Assembly: GCA_020634135.1 (NCBI GenBank)
Contig: JACKCG010000004.1
Location: forward strand, 124,001-188,000
Direction of reading: 5' to 3'
Source: Anaerolineaceae bacterium
Lineage (GTDB): Bacteria > Chloroflexota > Anaerolineae > Aggregatilineales > Phototrophicaceae
Length of the DNA: 64,000 nt
Part shown: positions 18,120-25,574 of the stretch, piece after piece
Position numbering within the stretch: the stretch's first letter is position 1
Layout of the letters: every line of letters begins with the position of its first letter
Notes under the pieces: model-generated
Databases searched by the model: none
The model's input: only the letters and a program-made list of their open reading frames with translations
What the model was told of the DNA's origin: nothing
Position numbers and translations under genes: made by a program

Positions 18120-19967
18120 TCACTCCACCGTCACACTCTTAGCAAGGTTGCGCGGCTGGTCAACGTCCGCGCCCCGGAGGGCCGCGATGTGGTAGGCCAG
18201 CAGTTGCAGCGGCAGCACGGAGATAATCGGGCCGAGCAGCGGCGGCACATCCGGCACGTACAGCACATGGTCGGCCTTCTCCGCCAGCAGCGTATCGCCT
18301 TCGGTAGCGATGGCGATGACCCGGCCACCCCGCGCCCTGGCCTGCTCAATCTGGCTCAGCATTTTGTCGTAGAGCGCATCTTTGAGGGCGATCACCAGCA
18401 CCGGCATGTGTTCGTCAATCAGCGCGATTGGCCCGTGTTTCATCTCGCCCGCCGGGTAGCCTTCGGCGTGAATATAACTGATCTCTTTGAGCTTGAGCGC
18501 CCCTTCGAGGGCAATCGGGTAGTTGATGCCGCGTCCCAGGTAGAGGAAGTCGGTATACGGATAGAGCTGCTGCGCCAGGTCATGTACCGCCGCGTCATTT
18601 TCCAGCGTGCGGCCTACCAGGTCAGGCAGCCGGGCGAGGTCGTGGGTATGCGTCCGGCGCTGTTCCTGTGTCAGGACGCCGCGCAGTTGGCCTAAGTAGA
18701 GTGCCAGCAGGTACTGCGCGACGATGCTCGACGTAAAGGCTTTGGTGGATGCGACACCGATCTCCGGCCCGGCATTCATCGTGAGATAGCCATCACTGAC
18801 ACGCATCGCCTGACTGCCGATGGTATTCACGATGCTCCACAGGAGGGCGTGCTTGTCGCGGGCCTCTTCCATCGCCGCCAGCGTATCCACCGTTTCGCCG
18901 CTTTGGGTGATCGCCAGCACCGCTGTGCGTTCGTCAATGATCGGGTCACGGTAACGGTACTCGCTGCCGTAATCCACCTCGACGTTCAGCCGCGCCAACT
19001 GCTCAATATAGAATTTGCCGACCAGCCCGCTGTAGTAACTGGTGCCGCAAGCTACGGTCACAATACGGTTGATGCGCCGTGCCTGTTCCGCCGTCAGGTT
19101 CAGTTCCGGCAGCAGGACTTCACCATGCTCGAAATCCACGCGCCCGCGAATTGTGTCGGTGATGCTGCGGGCCTGCTCGAAGATTTCCTTCTGCATGAAG
19201 TGTTTGTATTCGCCTTTGGCGGCATTCACCGGGTCCCAGGGAATATCATGGATTTCCGGGGTGACGGGTGTGCCATCCAGTGTGGAAATGACGGCCTCAT
19301 CCGCCGTGATGGTCGCCATCTGGCGGCTTTCCAGGAAGATCATGCGCCGTGTGTGTTCCAGGATAGCCGGAATGTCGGAGGCGATGAAGTTTTCGCCCAC
19401 GCCCAGCCCGACAGCCACGCCCCCGGCATTGCCGATCCGCACCGCCACGATCCGGTCAGGATGATACTTGCTCAGCACAACGATTGCATGAGCGCCGGTC
19501 AGCAGGCTGACGGCCCTCCGAGTCGCCTCAGCCAGGTCGCCGTTTGCGCCGTTGTGGGCGAAACGTTCGATCAACTGCACAATGACTTCAGTATCGGTAT
19601 CGGACTGGAAGCTGATGCCTTCAGCCACCAGTTCTGCCCGCAGTTCGCGGTAGTTTTCCACAATGCCGTTATGGACGACGACAAAATCGCCGCCCATGCT
19701 GATATGGGGATGGGCGTTGCGTTCCGCCGGGATGCCGTGTGTCGCCCAGCGGGTATGCCCGATGCCAACCTGCCCGCTGACCGGACTTTCGTAGAGGCGC
19801 TGGCGCAGATTCGCGAGTTTACCCACGTCGCGCCGAATATGGATTGCACCGCCGTTGATGACGGCCACGCCAGCCGAATCGTAACCCCGGTATTCGAGGC
19901 GCTGCAAGCCATCCACCACAATCGGCGCAGCATCCTGCGCCCCGATATAACCAACAATACCGCACAT
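18120..19967 (-). CDS. glmS: Glutamine-fructose-6-phosphate aminotransferase (isomerizing)
   Basis: 615 residues from ATG 19967, which gives the family N-terminus MCGIVGYIG with the nucleophilic cysteine exposed as residue 2 after Met removal. The frame upstream is open but would bury that cysteine. Residues 2-240 are the class II glutamine amidotransferase domain; two SIS sugar isomerase domains follow (TQSGETVDT near 357, EGALKLKEISY near 492), and the protein ends in the conserved LAKSVTVE tail. It makes glucosamine-6-phosphate for the cell envelope. A long structured leader precedes it (see 20110-20287). Confidence 0.97.
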   Translation of the reverse strand: MCGIVGYIGAQDAAPIVVDGLQRLEYRGYDSAGVAVINGGAIHIRRDVGKLANLRQRLYESPVSGQVGIGHTRWATHGIPAERNAHPHISMGGDFVVVHNGIVENYRELRAELVAEGISFQSDTDTEVIVQLIERFAHNGANGDLAEATRRAVSLLTGAHAIVVLSKYHPDRIVAVRIGNAGGVAVGLGVGENFIASDIPAILEHTRRMIFLESRQMATITADEAVISTLDGTPVTPEIHDIPWDPVNAAKGEYKHFMQKEIFEQARSITDTIRGRVDFEHGEVLLPELNLTAEQARRINRIVTVACGTSYYSGLVGKFYIEQLARLNVEVDYGSEYRYRDPIIDERTAVLAITQSGETVDTLAAMEEARDKHALLWSIVNTIGSQAMRVSDGYLTMNAGPEIGVASTKAFTSSIVAQYLLALYLGQLRGVLTQEQRRTHTHDLARLPDLVGRTLENDAAVHDLAQQLYPYTDFLYLGRGINYPIALEGALKLKEISYIHAEGYPAGEMKHGPIALIDEHMPVLVIALKDALYDKMLSQIEQARARGGRVIAIATEGDTLLAEKADHVLYVPDVPPLLGPIISVLPLQLLAYHIAALRGADVDQPRNLAKSVTVE

Positions 19968-20109
19968 TGTAAGGAGTCCTCCGTTTTGAATGGATGTAGG
20001 CACAATCCAGCCACACCGCGCCCGCGCAGCCAGACTGCCAGGAATCGCGCTTGAGCAGCCCTCAAGCCGGTACCCTGTCCACTTGCTCCCCGCCTGTCAC
20101 AACAGTTAC

Positions 20110-20287
20110 CCGCTGGATTTCCGGTTTGCTTTAGTTGTAGGAGGAATTGAGACCAGGGACGGTGGAAACGCCCCGGCGGCACCCGCTGATCTTTCGCTTT
20201 TCTCCCCGTGTCGGGGATTAGTCTCACCGTGAGGTGAGCAACCGCCACCGCGTCACCCTACATATAGAACATAGGGCCATGCGCTAT
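20110..20287 (-). ncRNA. Structured glmS leader with glmS-ribozyme-like blocks
   Basis: Reading the minus strand from 20287, the leader shows, in order: AUAGCGC (possible cleavage between 20285 and 20284); a P1-like hairpin CCCUA/UAGGG; UGACGCGG (family consensus UGACGAGG); GGCGG at 20246-20242 paired with CCGCC at 20179-20175; AUCAGCGGGUG just before the second strand; and a hairpin GGGGCG/CGUCCC. This is the block order of the glmS ribozyme core, and the gene downstream is glmS. Against it, two extra hairpins (CUCACC/GGUGAG and UCCCCG/GGGGA) occupy the place of the conserved UUUAUCGA element, and the 5' CGCC is CGCA. It may be a divergent ribozyme or another leader type. Confidence 0.4.
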
Positions 20288-20343
20288 CTTTCCTCCGGTT
20301 GTGTGCGCGGCAGTTCTCCTTTGTGTAAATCGACATTAGCGCC

Positions 20344-20349
20344 ATTATA
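20344..20349 (-). promoter_or_regulatory. Possible -10 box of the glmS leader transcript
   Basis: TATAAT on the minus strand, about 60 bases before the putative ribozyme start and 380 before the glmS start codon. No good -35 is seen at the proper spacing, so confidence is low. Confidence 0.3.
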
Positions 20350-20512
20350 GATGGAAAAGATGCGTTTTGACCAGCCTGCTATGCGGGAATATAGTTGATT
20401 TCAGAAGGAATTTACGGATGTAACCATCTGGCATGGCTATCTGGGGTCGGGATTTTCGCTTGAGCGTTGAAAATGGCGTATCATATGAAGGACGGCAACG
20501 GGAAAGCCATAG

Positions 20513-20662
20513 GTCGAATTCCTGACCAGCATATCTGTGAATTTCACTCACAGTGACCTGGCGCATCACCTGCAAGATGCGGGTCATGATTATGATGTGG
20601 TCACTGACTACGGGATGAGTATCCGTAAGAAACGGACGGCACTGTATATTTGGGAACCATGA
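20513..20662 (+). pseudogene. Possible 3' remnant of a lost gene
   Basis: A 49-codon open stretch that reads like the C-terminal end of a protein (for example LAHHLQDAGHDYDVV and KKRTALYIWEP) with good codon use, but with a stop just upstream, no ribosome site and no start except an internal GTG at 20537. I do not recognise the family. It could also be a chance frame. Confidence 0.25.
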
Positions 20663-20738
20663 CAAGCTGTTCCCGCTCTGAAATTCATTTGAAGCGAAAA
20701 TCCTTGTTCATTTTCATTATTTCTTATAGGGGGGAACT

Positions 20739-22301
20739 ATGCCAGAACCAGCCGCGATCAGACATGAGAAGCCCTTAGCAACACCACCGCCGGATCATAA
20801 GCCCGAAACAATCCATATTTTGATCACGCAATGCCTGCAAAACGCCTTTTTCCTGGCTGAAAAAGGCCGCCTGTGTTTACCGGAACTGACCGTTAAACAA
20901 ATGCTCGTTGGTACGAATTCCGATACGGAAGATACATCCCCTGACCCAAATCGCCGCATCTATCCGAAAGACAAGCTGCAAAAGGGTCCCTTGTATACAT
21001 TTCTGGATACACTTATCAGCAATGTGTCCAAAGATCGCGAACTATATGTGCTGCACTTACGGGATTGGCATACGCCGTCACCGCGCTACGATGCCGAACG
21101 GCGGCTCTACGGCGGACATTGTGAAGCGGGCACCTGGGAGGCCGAACCACTGGCCGGCTACGAAAAATTCCTGATGCCCTGGGGAAACGACAACGACCAG
21201 GCGCAGTCAGCGCAATCCCTTAAAGGCTATCGCCAGACCAACGAAAATGGCGGCAAAATCATCTACTATGACGTGCGTTCTGATTCGGTGTTTGATTTCA
21301 AGGAACCGGTTGCTTCCGAACTCTACGACGTCTATCAGAGGGCTTTGGCACAGCGTAGGGAACAAGGGGACAGAGCGGCTAAAATTGATGTGGACGAACA
21401 GTGTGGCGATTATTACGCCGATACTTTTCTGGAAGCCATTCTGGATCAGGTGATTAAGGATAAGCAACGGAAAAACAGACGCGCAGGCCGCGAAACTTTA
21501 GTCTATGTTACGGTGATTGGTGTTTATACCGACATTAAAATAAGGACGTTAATCAATGGCCTTCGCACCCGCTATGAAACTGACGGGCTGTTGGTTTCCG
21601 ATGTGTTGACTGCTTCGCCGGATATTGAGCGTTCGCTGGCGGCTTATGACTTCTTCGATAAGGTTCTGAACGTTGAAGTGGTTCACAGCCTGACGGAACT
21701 GCTGCGCCCAATGCTGCCTAATCAAGACGTGATGGTTGATGAGAGTATCATCAAGGGGCTGCCGAATTTCCGAGATTACAAGACCTTTTTCCTGGATAAA
21801 CAGACGGTCCTGGCCTCGCAAGATAACAAACTGCTGGATTACCTGGAATTGACCCAAAAACGCAGCGGTGAAGTCTATACCCAGATTTACAAAGCAAACT
21901 GGTGGTTATTATGGATGGGGCGTCTCTTTCTGTTTGTCGCATTGCTCCTGGTGGTTCTTCAGGTGGGCGTGAAAGAAGTTGTGATACCAACCGAGGTCTG
22001 GGTGCTGACAGGCGGTTTATCCATTGCCCAATTGCTGACGAGCTTCTTTCTGATCCCGATGGCGCAAATGCGGAATAATGTTAATGCCCTGGTACGGCTG
22101 CAAAACTACCTGGAAACCTACAGCACCATATCATCGCTGCTACGCTTCCATATGACACGCGCCAATCAGTTGAATCCGCAGGATACGGCGCGGTCTACTG
22201 AGGAGTTGACCTTAGTCGAAAAGCAAATGACCATCATCCAAAATGCAGCTCAGAAAATGTCGGATACCTTTAGCGATATTCCGGTCAAAGATCCAAATTA
22301 A
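20739..22301 (+). CDS. Membrane-anchored isochorismatase-fold protein without catalytic residues
   Basis: A 520-residue protein. Residues 23-345 look like an isochorismatase/cysteine-hydrolase domain: first strand HILITQCLQNAFF, central GGHCEAGTWEAE, and the strand YVTVIGVYTDIKIRTL. The usual triad is altered: the first-strand Asp aligns with Cys32, and the nucleophile Cys of the usual GVxTDxCV motif is Lys267. Hydrolysis is therefore unlikely and a binding or sensing role more probable. Two membrane helices follow (about 388-411 and 420-445), then a coiled C-terminal tail (450-520). GGGGGGAA precedes the ATG. It lies 65 bases before the FHA-TIR gene on the same strand. Fold confidence is good; function is inference. 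Confidence 0.65.
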   Translation: MPEPAAIRHEKPLATPPPDHKPETIHILITQCLQNAFFLAEKGRLCLPELTVKQMLVGTNSDTEDTSPDPNRRIYPKDKLQKGPLYTFLDTLISNVSKDRELYVLHLRDWHTPSPRYDAERRLYGGHCEAGTWEAEPLAGYEKFLMPWGNDNDQAQSAQSLKGYRQTNENGGKIIYYDVRSDSVFDFKEPVASELYDVYQRALAQRREQGDRAAKIDVDEQCGDYYADTFLEAILDQVIKDKQRKNRRAGRETLVYVTVIGVYTDIKIRTLINGLRTRYETDGLLVSDVLTASPDIERSLAAYDFFDKVLNVEVVHSLTELLRPMLPNQDVMVDESIIKGLPNFRDYKTFFLDKQTVLASQDNKLLDYLELTQKRSGEVYTQIYKANWWLLWMGRLFLFVALLLVVLQVGVKEVVIPTEVWVLTGGLSIAQLLTSFFLIPMAQMRNNVNALVRLQNYLETYSTISSLLRFHMTRANQLNPQDTARSTEELTLVEKQMTIIQNAAQKMSDTFSDIPVKDPN

Positions 22302-22311
22302 CCGATCAGAT

Positions 22312-22320
22312 TGCTATAAT
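22312..22320 (+). promoter_or_regulatory. Extended -10 promoter element before the FHA-TIR gene
   Basis: TGCTATAAT matches the extended -10 consensus TGnTATAAT and lies 46 bases before ATG 22367. No -35 is evident. It would allow the FHA-TIR gene to be transcribed apart from the isochorismatase-fold gene. Confidence 0.4.
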
Positions 22321-22366
22321 CTGGCCTGATTTATGAGCAGGGAACACACTGAGAAGGAAGCAGCCT

Positions 22367-23488
22367 ATGGTCAACTATCGCATCGTCGTTCGACGCGGCC
22401 CTCAACCCAATGCGGCATACGATCTGAACCAGGATGTCATCATGCTGGGACGCGACATCACCAATGACATCCTCATCAACGATGTAGAGGTTTCACGCCA
22501 CCATCTGCGTTTTTCTCGCAGCCTGAACGGCTATATGGTAGAAGACCTGGGCAGTACCAATGGCACATTTGTGAATGGGCGGCGGGTGACCGGCGCTATG
22601 GAAATCCATGCGGGCGATATGATCGGGTTGGGCGAGACGGTGACGTTGCAGGTGGAAGTTCTGGAACATGCCCGACCAACTACGCCGGTGCGCCGGATGG
22701 CAGCGGATTCACCAGAACTTTCTCAGGAGACGCTCTCGGCAGATGCGGTTTCAGAGATAAGGTATACGCCTGCTCCTACCATCCACCCGGCAAGAGCCAC
22801 CGGGGAGGCACTGCGTATCTTCATCAGCTACCGGAAAACCAACCGGAACCGGGTGGATGCCATCGCGCAGGTGTTGCATGACATGGGGCATACCGTCACC
22901 TTTGACCAGGATATTCTCCAGGGGCAGCACTGGTGGAACGTCATTATTGAGCAGATTCAACAGGCCGACCTGATTATCGCCATGCTTTCCCCGGCGTATC
23001 TCCAGTCTGAGCCGTGCCACCTGGAATACACGTATGCAGCGGCGTTGAACAAGCGGGTGCTGCCGATACAGATTGAGCCGATCAATTACCGCCAGATGCC
23101 AGTAGAATTACAGAAAATTCAGTTGGTGGATTTTAAGCAGCAGAATAACGCCGCGATTGAGCGCCTCAGTACGGCCCTTTCGATTTTGCCGCCAGCCATG
23201 CCACTGCCCGCTGTGATGCCGCGTGTGCCGGAAGCGCCTATCCCGGAGATCAGTAAACTCAAGGATGAGATTATCAACCTGACGATTCAGATCAGTGCTG
23301 ACCGGCAGCGGTTGATTGCGATGCGGCTGTACGAGATGATGCGCGGCCAGAACGCTGACGACGCGACGATGGCGCGGGAACTGCTGGGGGCTATGCTCAA
23401 ACGCCCTGACATTACGTTTTCAACCGGGCAGATGATCCAGGACTGGCTGAATGCCGGACGCCCCTGGTGGAAGCGCCTGGGTGGGTGA
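22367..23488 (+). CDS. FHA-TIR domain protein
   Basis: A 373-residue protein. Residues 5-90 are a forkhead-associated domain that binds phosphothreonine, with the key GR, SRHH, and GSTNGTFVNG elements. After a Pro/Thr linker, residues 146-275 form a TIR domain: LRIFISYRK box 1, DILQGQHWW, ADLIIAMLSPAYLQS, and CHLEYTYA with the glutamate E220 at the position needed for NAD cleavage in enzymatic TIRs. Residues 285-373 are helical and could oligomerise. No membrane helix. Phosphorylation-triggered TIR assembly with NAD degradation or a signal nucleotide is a reasonable model but is inference; the kinase partner could be either STPK in this window or another. Confidence 0.88.
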   Translation: MVNYRIVVRRGPQPNAAYDLNQDVIMLGRDITNDILINDVEVSRHHLRFSRSLNGYMVEDLGSTNGTFVNGRRVTGAMEIHAGDMIGLGETVTLQVEVLEHARPTTPVRRMAADSPELSQETLSADAVSEIRYTPAPTIHPARATGEALRIFISYRKTNRNRVDAIAQVLHDMGHTVTFDQDILQGQHWWNVIIEQIQQADLIIAMLSPAYLQSEPCHLEYTYAAALNKRVLPIQIEPINYRQMPVELQKIQLVDFKQQNNAAIERLSTALSILPPAMPLPAVMPRVPEAPIPEISKLKDEIINLTIQISADRQRLIAMRLYEMMRGQNADDATMARELLGAMLKRPDITFSTGQMIQDWLNAGRPWWKRLGG

Positions 23489-23523
23489 GGAAGTCGCTCA
23501 ACTCCTCAGTTCTCAGTTGAAAA

Positions 23524-23535
23524 CATTGTACAATG
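23524..23535. promoter_or_regulatory. Palindromic operator candidate before the antitoxin gene
   Basis: CATTGTACAATG is a perfect 12-base palindrome overlapping a TACAAT -10-like hexamer, 30 bases before the antitoxin start. Antitoxins commonly bind such palindromes to repress their own operon. Confidence 0.45.
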
Positions 23536-23564
23536 GGTGTGAGCGGGGAGTAGGATGAACGAAT

Positions 23565-23810
23565 ATGAGCGCACTCGAACAAGAAGTTATCGCAAAATTC
23601 TACCAATTGGATAGCGATGCACAGCAGCGTGTACGTGACCTCATCAGCCGGGAAACTAACCAGGCTAACGCATCTGAGTTCGATTATGACGCATGGTTTC
23701 AGGTCGTCGAAAAGCTGCGCAAAGAAATCCGCGCCAGCCACGGCGACAATTTGCCCCCTATGGATGTCGTGAGTATTCCGCGTGACATTCGAGACGGTGA
23801 AGACGAATGA
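23565..23810 (+). CDS. Antitoxin-like protein of a PIN-type toxin-antitoxin pair
   Basis: An 81-residue acidic protein: N-terminal helices ALEQEVIAKFYQLDSDAQQRVRDLI, a middle FDYDAWFQVVEKLRKEIRA helix and an acidic, proline-containing tail. This layout is typical of small VapB-like antitoxins: a dimerising N-terminus and a toxin-wrapping C-terminus. Its stop overlaps the toxin start by ATGA. The toxin frame is broken, so this antitoxin is probably an orphan or may now serve against other PIN toxins. The assignment depends mostly on the neighbouring PIN remnant. Confidence 0.65.
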   Translation: MSALEQEVIAKFYQLDSDAQQRVRDLISRETNQANASEFDYDAWFQVVEKLRKEIRASHGDNLPPMDVVSIPRDIRDGEDE

Positions 23811-24006
23811 CGGTTGTCATTGATGCCAATATCCTTATTGCATCTGGGTTATCCGATGAGCCTCTGAACTCCCAGATGCACAGTATATGGCATTAGCACA
23901 GAGACTATCTTGTGAATTCTGGACGGCTGATGAGCGGATGTTCAATGCAGTGAAAGCCGATTTCCCCTATATCCGCTGGCTAGGTAACTGGAGGGGTACT
24001 GCATAA
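23807..24006 (+). pseudogene. Decayed PIN-domain (VapC-like) toxin gene
   Basis: The first codons read MTVVIDANILIASGL, the start of a PIN RNase with its first metal-binding Asp. The frame closes after 29 residues. From 23875, in another frame, DAQYMALAQRLSCEFWTADERMF continues, the standard C-terminal part of a PIN toxin with its acidic residues. Together only about 65 of the usual ~130 residues remain, so the middle has been deleted and the frame shifted. No active toxin should be made. Confidence 0.8.
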
Positions 24007-24052
24007 AGTGTCGTCTGATTCCTGTCAAAATTAATCTATAAGGGCTTCCCCC

Positions 24053-24937
24053 ATGCAATCCATCCGAGTCGCGTTGATACAACTGTCCTGGTTAGGCAGC
24101 ATCGCCGCCATGCAAGCACAGTACCGCACAATGGTCACGGAGGCGGCAGAACGGGGCGCGGCGCTCGTCTGCCTGCCGGAACTTTCGCTCAATCCATACT
24201 TTCCCGGCACGCGGGATAAAGCCGGTTTCCAGTGGGCGGAACGGCTTCCGGGAGGCGTATCGGATCGCTTCTTCAGCCAACTGGCGCAGCAGCATGGCGT
24301 GACGCTGGTGGGCAGCCTCTTCGAGTGGGCGGCGGATGGTCACTATTACGACACGGCGACGGTTCACGGCCCGGATGGTCACTTAATCGGGACGACGCGC
24401 AAAGTGCATATCCCGTCCGGCGTAGGCTACCACGAAACTGACTTCTTTGAGGGCTGGCACGAGTACCCGGTGCTGGATGCCGGCGCGCTGCGGTTGGCCG
24501 TCCCAACGTGCTATGACCAGTGGTTCCCCGAACTGGCGCGGATTTACGCTCTGAACGGCGCGGAGTTTATTTTCTACCCTACCGCTATCGGGAGCGAACC
24601 CAACGCCCCGGAAGTTGATTCTCAGCCCGCCTGGGAGACAGTCATGCGCGGCCACGCCATCGCCAACGGCGTGTTCATCGCGGCGGCCAACCGCGTAGGT
24701 GAGGAAAACGGTGTGCGCTTCTATGGCAGCAGTTTTGTGTGCGATCCCTCCGGGAAAATTTTGGCACAGGCCGGGCGCGACACCACCGAAGTTATCACCG
24801 CCGACCTGGACGTGGCTGTATTCAACCAGTGGCGCGACCTGTTCCCGCTGCTGCACCAGCGCCGCCCGGTCACTTACGGGCGTATCGGGGAAACGTGGGA
24901 TGGCGCACGCCCGGCGTGGCTGGGGCACGGAGAATAA
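24053..24937 (+). CDS. Carbon-nitrogen hydrolase (N-carbamoylputrescine amidase-like)
   Basis: A 294-residue nitrilase-superfamily enzyme with all catalytic residues: Glu in VCLPELSL (about 43), Lys in TRKVHIPS (about 118) and Cys in VPTCYDQWFPE (about 153). The pattern HIPSGVGYHETDFFEGW is close to N-carbamoylputrescine amidases (AguB), which convert N-carbamoylputrescine to putrescine, CO2 and ammonia. Beta-ureidopropionase-type activity is the main alternative. With the polyamine importer 10 kb upstream it may contribute to polyamine supply, but no AguA neighbour is present. Monocistronic. Confidence 0.85.
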   Translation: MQSIRVALIQLSWLGSIAAMQAQYRTMVTEAAERGAALVCLPELSLNPYFPGTRDKAGFQWAERLPGGVSDRFFSQLAQQHGVTLVGSLFEWAADGHYYDTATVHGPDGHLIGTTRKVHIPSGVGYHETDFFEGWHEYPVLDAGALRLAVPTCYDQWFPELARIYALNGAEFIFYPTAIGSEPNAPEVDSQPAWETVMRGHAIANGVFIAAANRVGEENGVRFYGSSFVCDPSGKILAQAGRDTTEVITADLDVAVFNQWRDLFPLLHQRRPVTYGRIGETWDGARPAWLGHGE

Positions 24938-25040
24938 CCTGACTTGCTCACTCGGCCTGCCCTGGCCTGAATGCAATCCTGGTTTGAATAGGTTATAATT
25001 TCATCATAATTGTAGTTGAAGCAAGTGACCAGGAGGCTCC

Positions 25041-25544
25041 ATGCCTGCGATATTGACGAATGACCGCTTTCGTATGGAAGTATCCGTCGCCGGGTACGAA
25101 TTTCCTGATGAAGGCGCGGATATTTACGATGCGAACTGGCTGCTGATCCGGGTGCGGTTAAAGCTGGTTTACGGCGCCTGGACGTGGCAGGTCGAGGATG
25201 CCGGGGCGCTCACCTGGGAATTGGCTGACGCTGTGCAGTGGCTGCGGGCGCTGGCAGCGGGGGAGCCTGTTGAACAGGAATGGTGTGGGTTCTCCGAGCC
25301 GGACATCCGTTTTGAGACGATTCGGAACACGGAAGGAGAACTGGTCGGCCTGACCATTCAGTTGATGGACGAATTCCAGCCGCCCACCAAAGTGTTGATG
25401 CCCCGAGAGAACAACATCGTCACGCTGCGCTTTCACACGCCGCCCGATGTGCTGCTGGCGCTGGCGGAACGACTGGAAAAACAACTCGTGAAATTCCCGC
25501 AGCGCGGCGAACGCCCGGCAATATCCCAGGCACAGCACCCGTAA
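25041..25544 (+). CDS. WapI-like hypothetical protein
   Basis: A 167-residue soluble protein with the sequence YEFPDEGADIYDANWLLIRV near the start and a WELADAVQWLRALAAG helix, a pattern resembling WapI-family immunity proteins. In those, the protein protects against a WapA-type toxin; no such toxin is seen here. The resemblance is moderate. A TATAAT lies at 24994-24999, 42 bases upstream, and an AGGAGG site precedes the ATG. It is 30 bases from comEC and may be cotranscribed with it. Confidence 0.5.
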   Translation: MPAILTNDRFRMEVSVAGYEFPDEGADIYDANWLLIRVRLKLVYGAWTWQVEDAGALTWELADAVQWLRALAAGEPVEQEWCGFSEPDIRFETIRNTEGELVGLTIQLMDEFQPPTKVLMPRENNIVTLRFHTPPDVLLALAERLEKQLVKFPQRGERPAISQAQHP

Positions 25545-25574
25545 TCCGTCGAATTCTGTACAAGGTAGAACGCT

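Noticed and set aside
19571..20248. Minus-strand open frame of 225 codons in the glmS leader
   Set aside because: It overlaps the glmS start in another frame and runs through the structured leader; no ribosome site or family pattern.
20110..20287. T-box riboswitch upstream of glmS
   Set aside because: A CGUCCCUGG segment and GGGUGCCGCC resemble the T-box end, but the UGGN tRNA-pairing bulge and the stem I AGUA elements are missing, and glmS is not a usual T-box target.
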